From the NCBI GenBank assembly GCA_902591275.1, contig CACJAC010000001.1, positions 1 to 64,000 of the forward strand: a stretch of DNA of 64,000 nt, read 5' to 3'. Below, piece after piece: positions 63,537 through 64,000 of this stretch (position 1 is the stretch's first letter; each line of letters begins with the position of its first letter). The DNA comes from an uncultured Prochlorococcus sp. (GTDB lineage Bacteria; Cyanobacteriota; Cyanobacteriia; PCC-6307; Cyanobiaceae). The position numbers were made by a program, and so were the translations under genes. Under the pieces are notes generated by a model. That model ran no database searches and was not told the DNA's origin. It was given only the letters and a program-made list of their open reading frames with translations.

Positions 63537-63740
63537 TCAGTCATCTAGAAGATGAACTCCTTCTCCTATATCAGGAGTAAATTTACAATATTTTTCAAAA
63601 ATAAGTCCAACACCTCTCATTTTTTCTCCTAATTCATCGTTAAATTTATTCCATTCTTCCGATTCACGATCAGGTAAATCCCACCCTTGTTTTTCTACCA
63701 TACTTGTTATTACTGTATAGTCCCATTCTATGTATGCCAT
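63537..63740 (-). CDS. Conserved hypothetical small acidic protein
   Basis: MAYIEWDYTVITSMVEKQGWDLPDRESEEWNKFNDELGEKMRGVGLIFEKYCKFTPDIGEGVHLLDD. Confidence 0.7.
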   Translation of the reverse strand: MAYIEWDYTVITSMVEKQGWDLPDRESEEWNKFNDELGEKMRGVGLIFEKYCKFTPDIGEGVHLLDD

Positions 63741-63836
63741 TGAGTTAATTTAAACTACCAAAATATTATAAACCAAGAGATTTAATAGGTAATCAATATT
63801 TTTTGAATATAATTTAAAAGTGTGAAAAAATTATAA

Positions 63837-64000
63837 ATGTCAATTTTGCCAAGAAGATTTGAACGAATCAAAAGTGTTTTAGATTGCAGAATGAAAAACT
63901 TGACTGTTTTAATTGAGGATGTCAATAAACCACATAATTTATCTGCGATATTAAGGACATGTGATGCAGCAGGAGTTTTCGAAGCAAATTTTATTAGCAA
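63837..64000 (+). CDS. trmH: tRNA/rRNA 2'-O-methyltransferase (TrmH/SpoU-like), 3'-truncated by window
   Basis: Hand translation: MSILPRRFERIKSVLDCRMKNLTVLIEDVNKPHNLSAILRTCDAAGVFEANFIS; NP(K)HNLSAILRTCDA motif. Confidence 0.88.
   Translation, partial: MSILPRRFERIKSVLDCRMKNLTVLIEDVNKPHNLSAILRTCDAAGVFEANFIS

Noticed and set aside
63782-64000. 72-aa minus ORF at the right edge
   Set aside because: Opposite the TrmH-like frame beginning at 63837, which has a clear motif.
1-64000. CRISPR array, prophage, transposon or rRNA operon
   Set aside because: No spaced repeat array, cas, integrase, transposase, terminase or rRNA sequence seen on either strand.

Overview
The window is an AT-rich, densely packed bacterial chromosome segment. 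Gene content (psaF, psaJ, petC, petA, ndhB, hemL, chlG, an Hli protein, ctaCDE, and the 64-aa L19-adjacent 'hyperconserved' protein) points to a picocyanobacterium, most likely a high-light Prochlorococcus. That assignment comes from reading the proteins; no database search was run. I see no CRISPR array, rRNA, transposase, integrase or prophage. I support about 60 protein genes and two tRNAs: Trp (CCA) and Asp (GTC). Hand translation adds several genes missing from the ORF track: psaJ, an Hli protein behind tsaD, a DUF2256 protein, three other small ORFs, the 5' part of a TrmH-like gene at the right edge, and an N-terminal extension of the YjbQ ORF at the left edge. The strongest lead is a compact four-gene minus-strand operon at 62593-63371: DCC/DUF393 thiol oxidoreductase, TIGR03643-type protein, DUF2256 Zn-ribbon protein, and a DPRP/FeS-BCP-class photolyase. 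The photolyase appears to have a shortened loop lacking the usual Fe-S cysteines. Other leads are the hyperconserved protein in a translation gene block, a DciA-like protein with a zinc-finger tail, a lipoprotein with 90-bp tandem repeats behind topA, and repeat tracts in CobW and GroEL.
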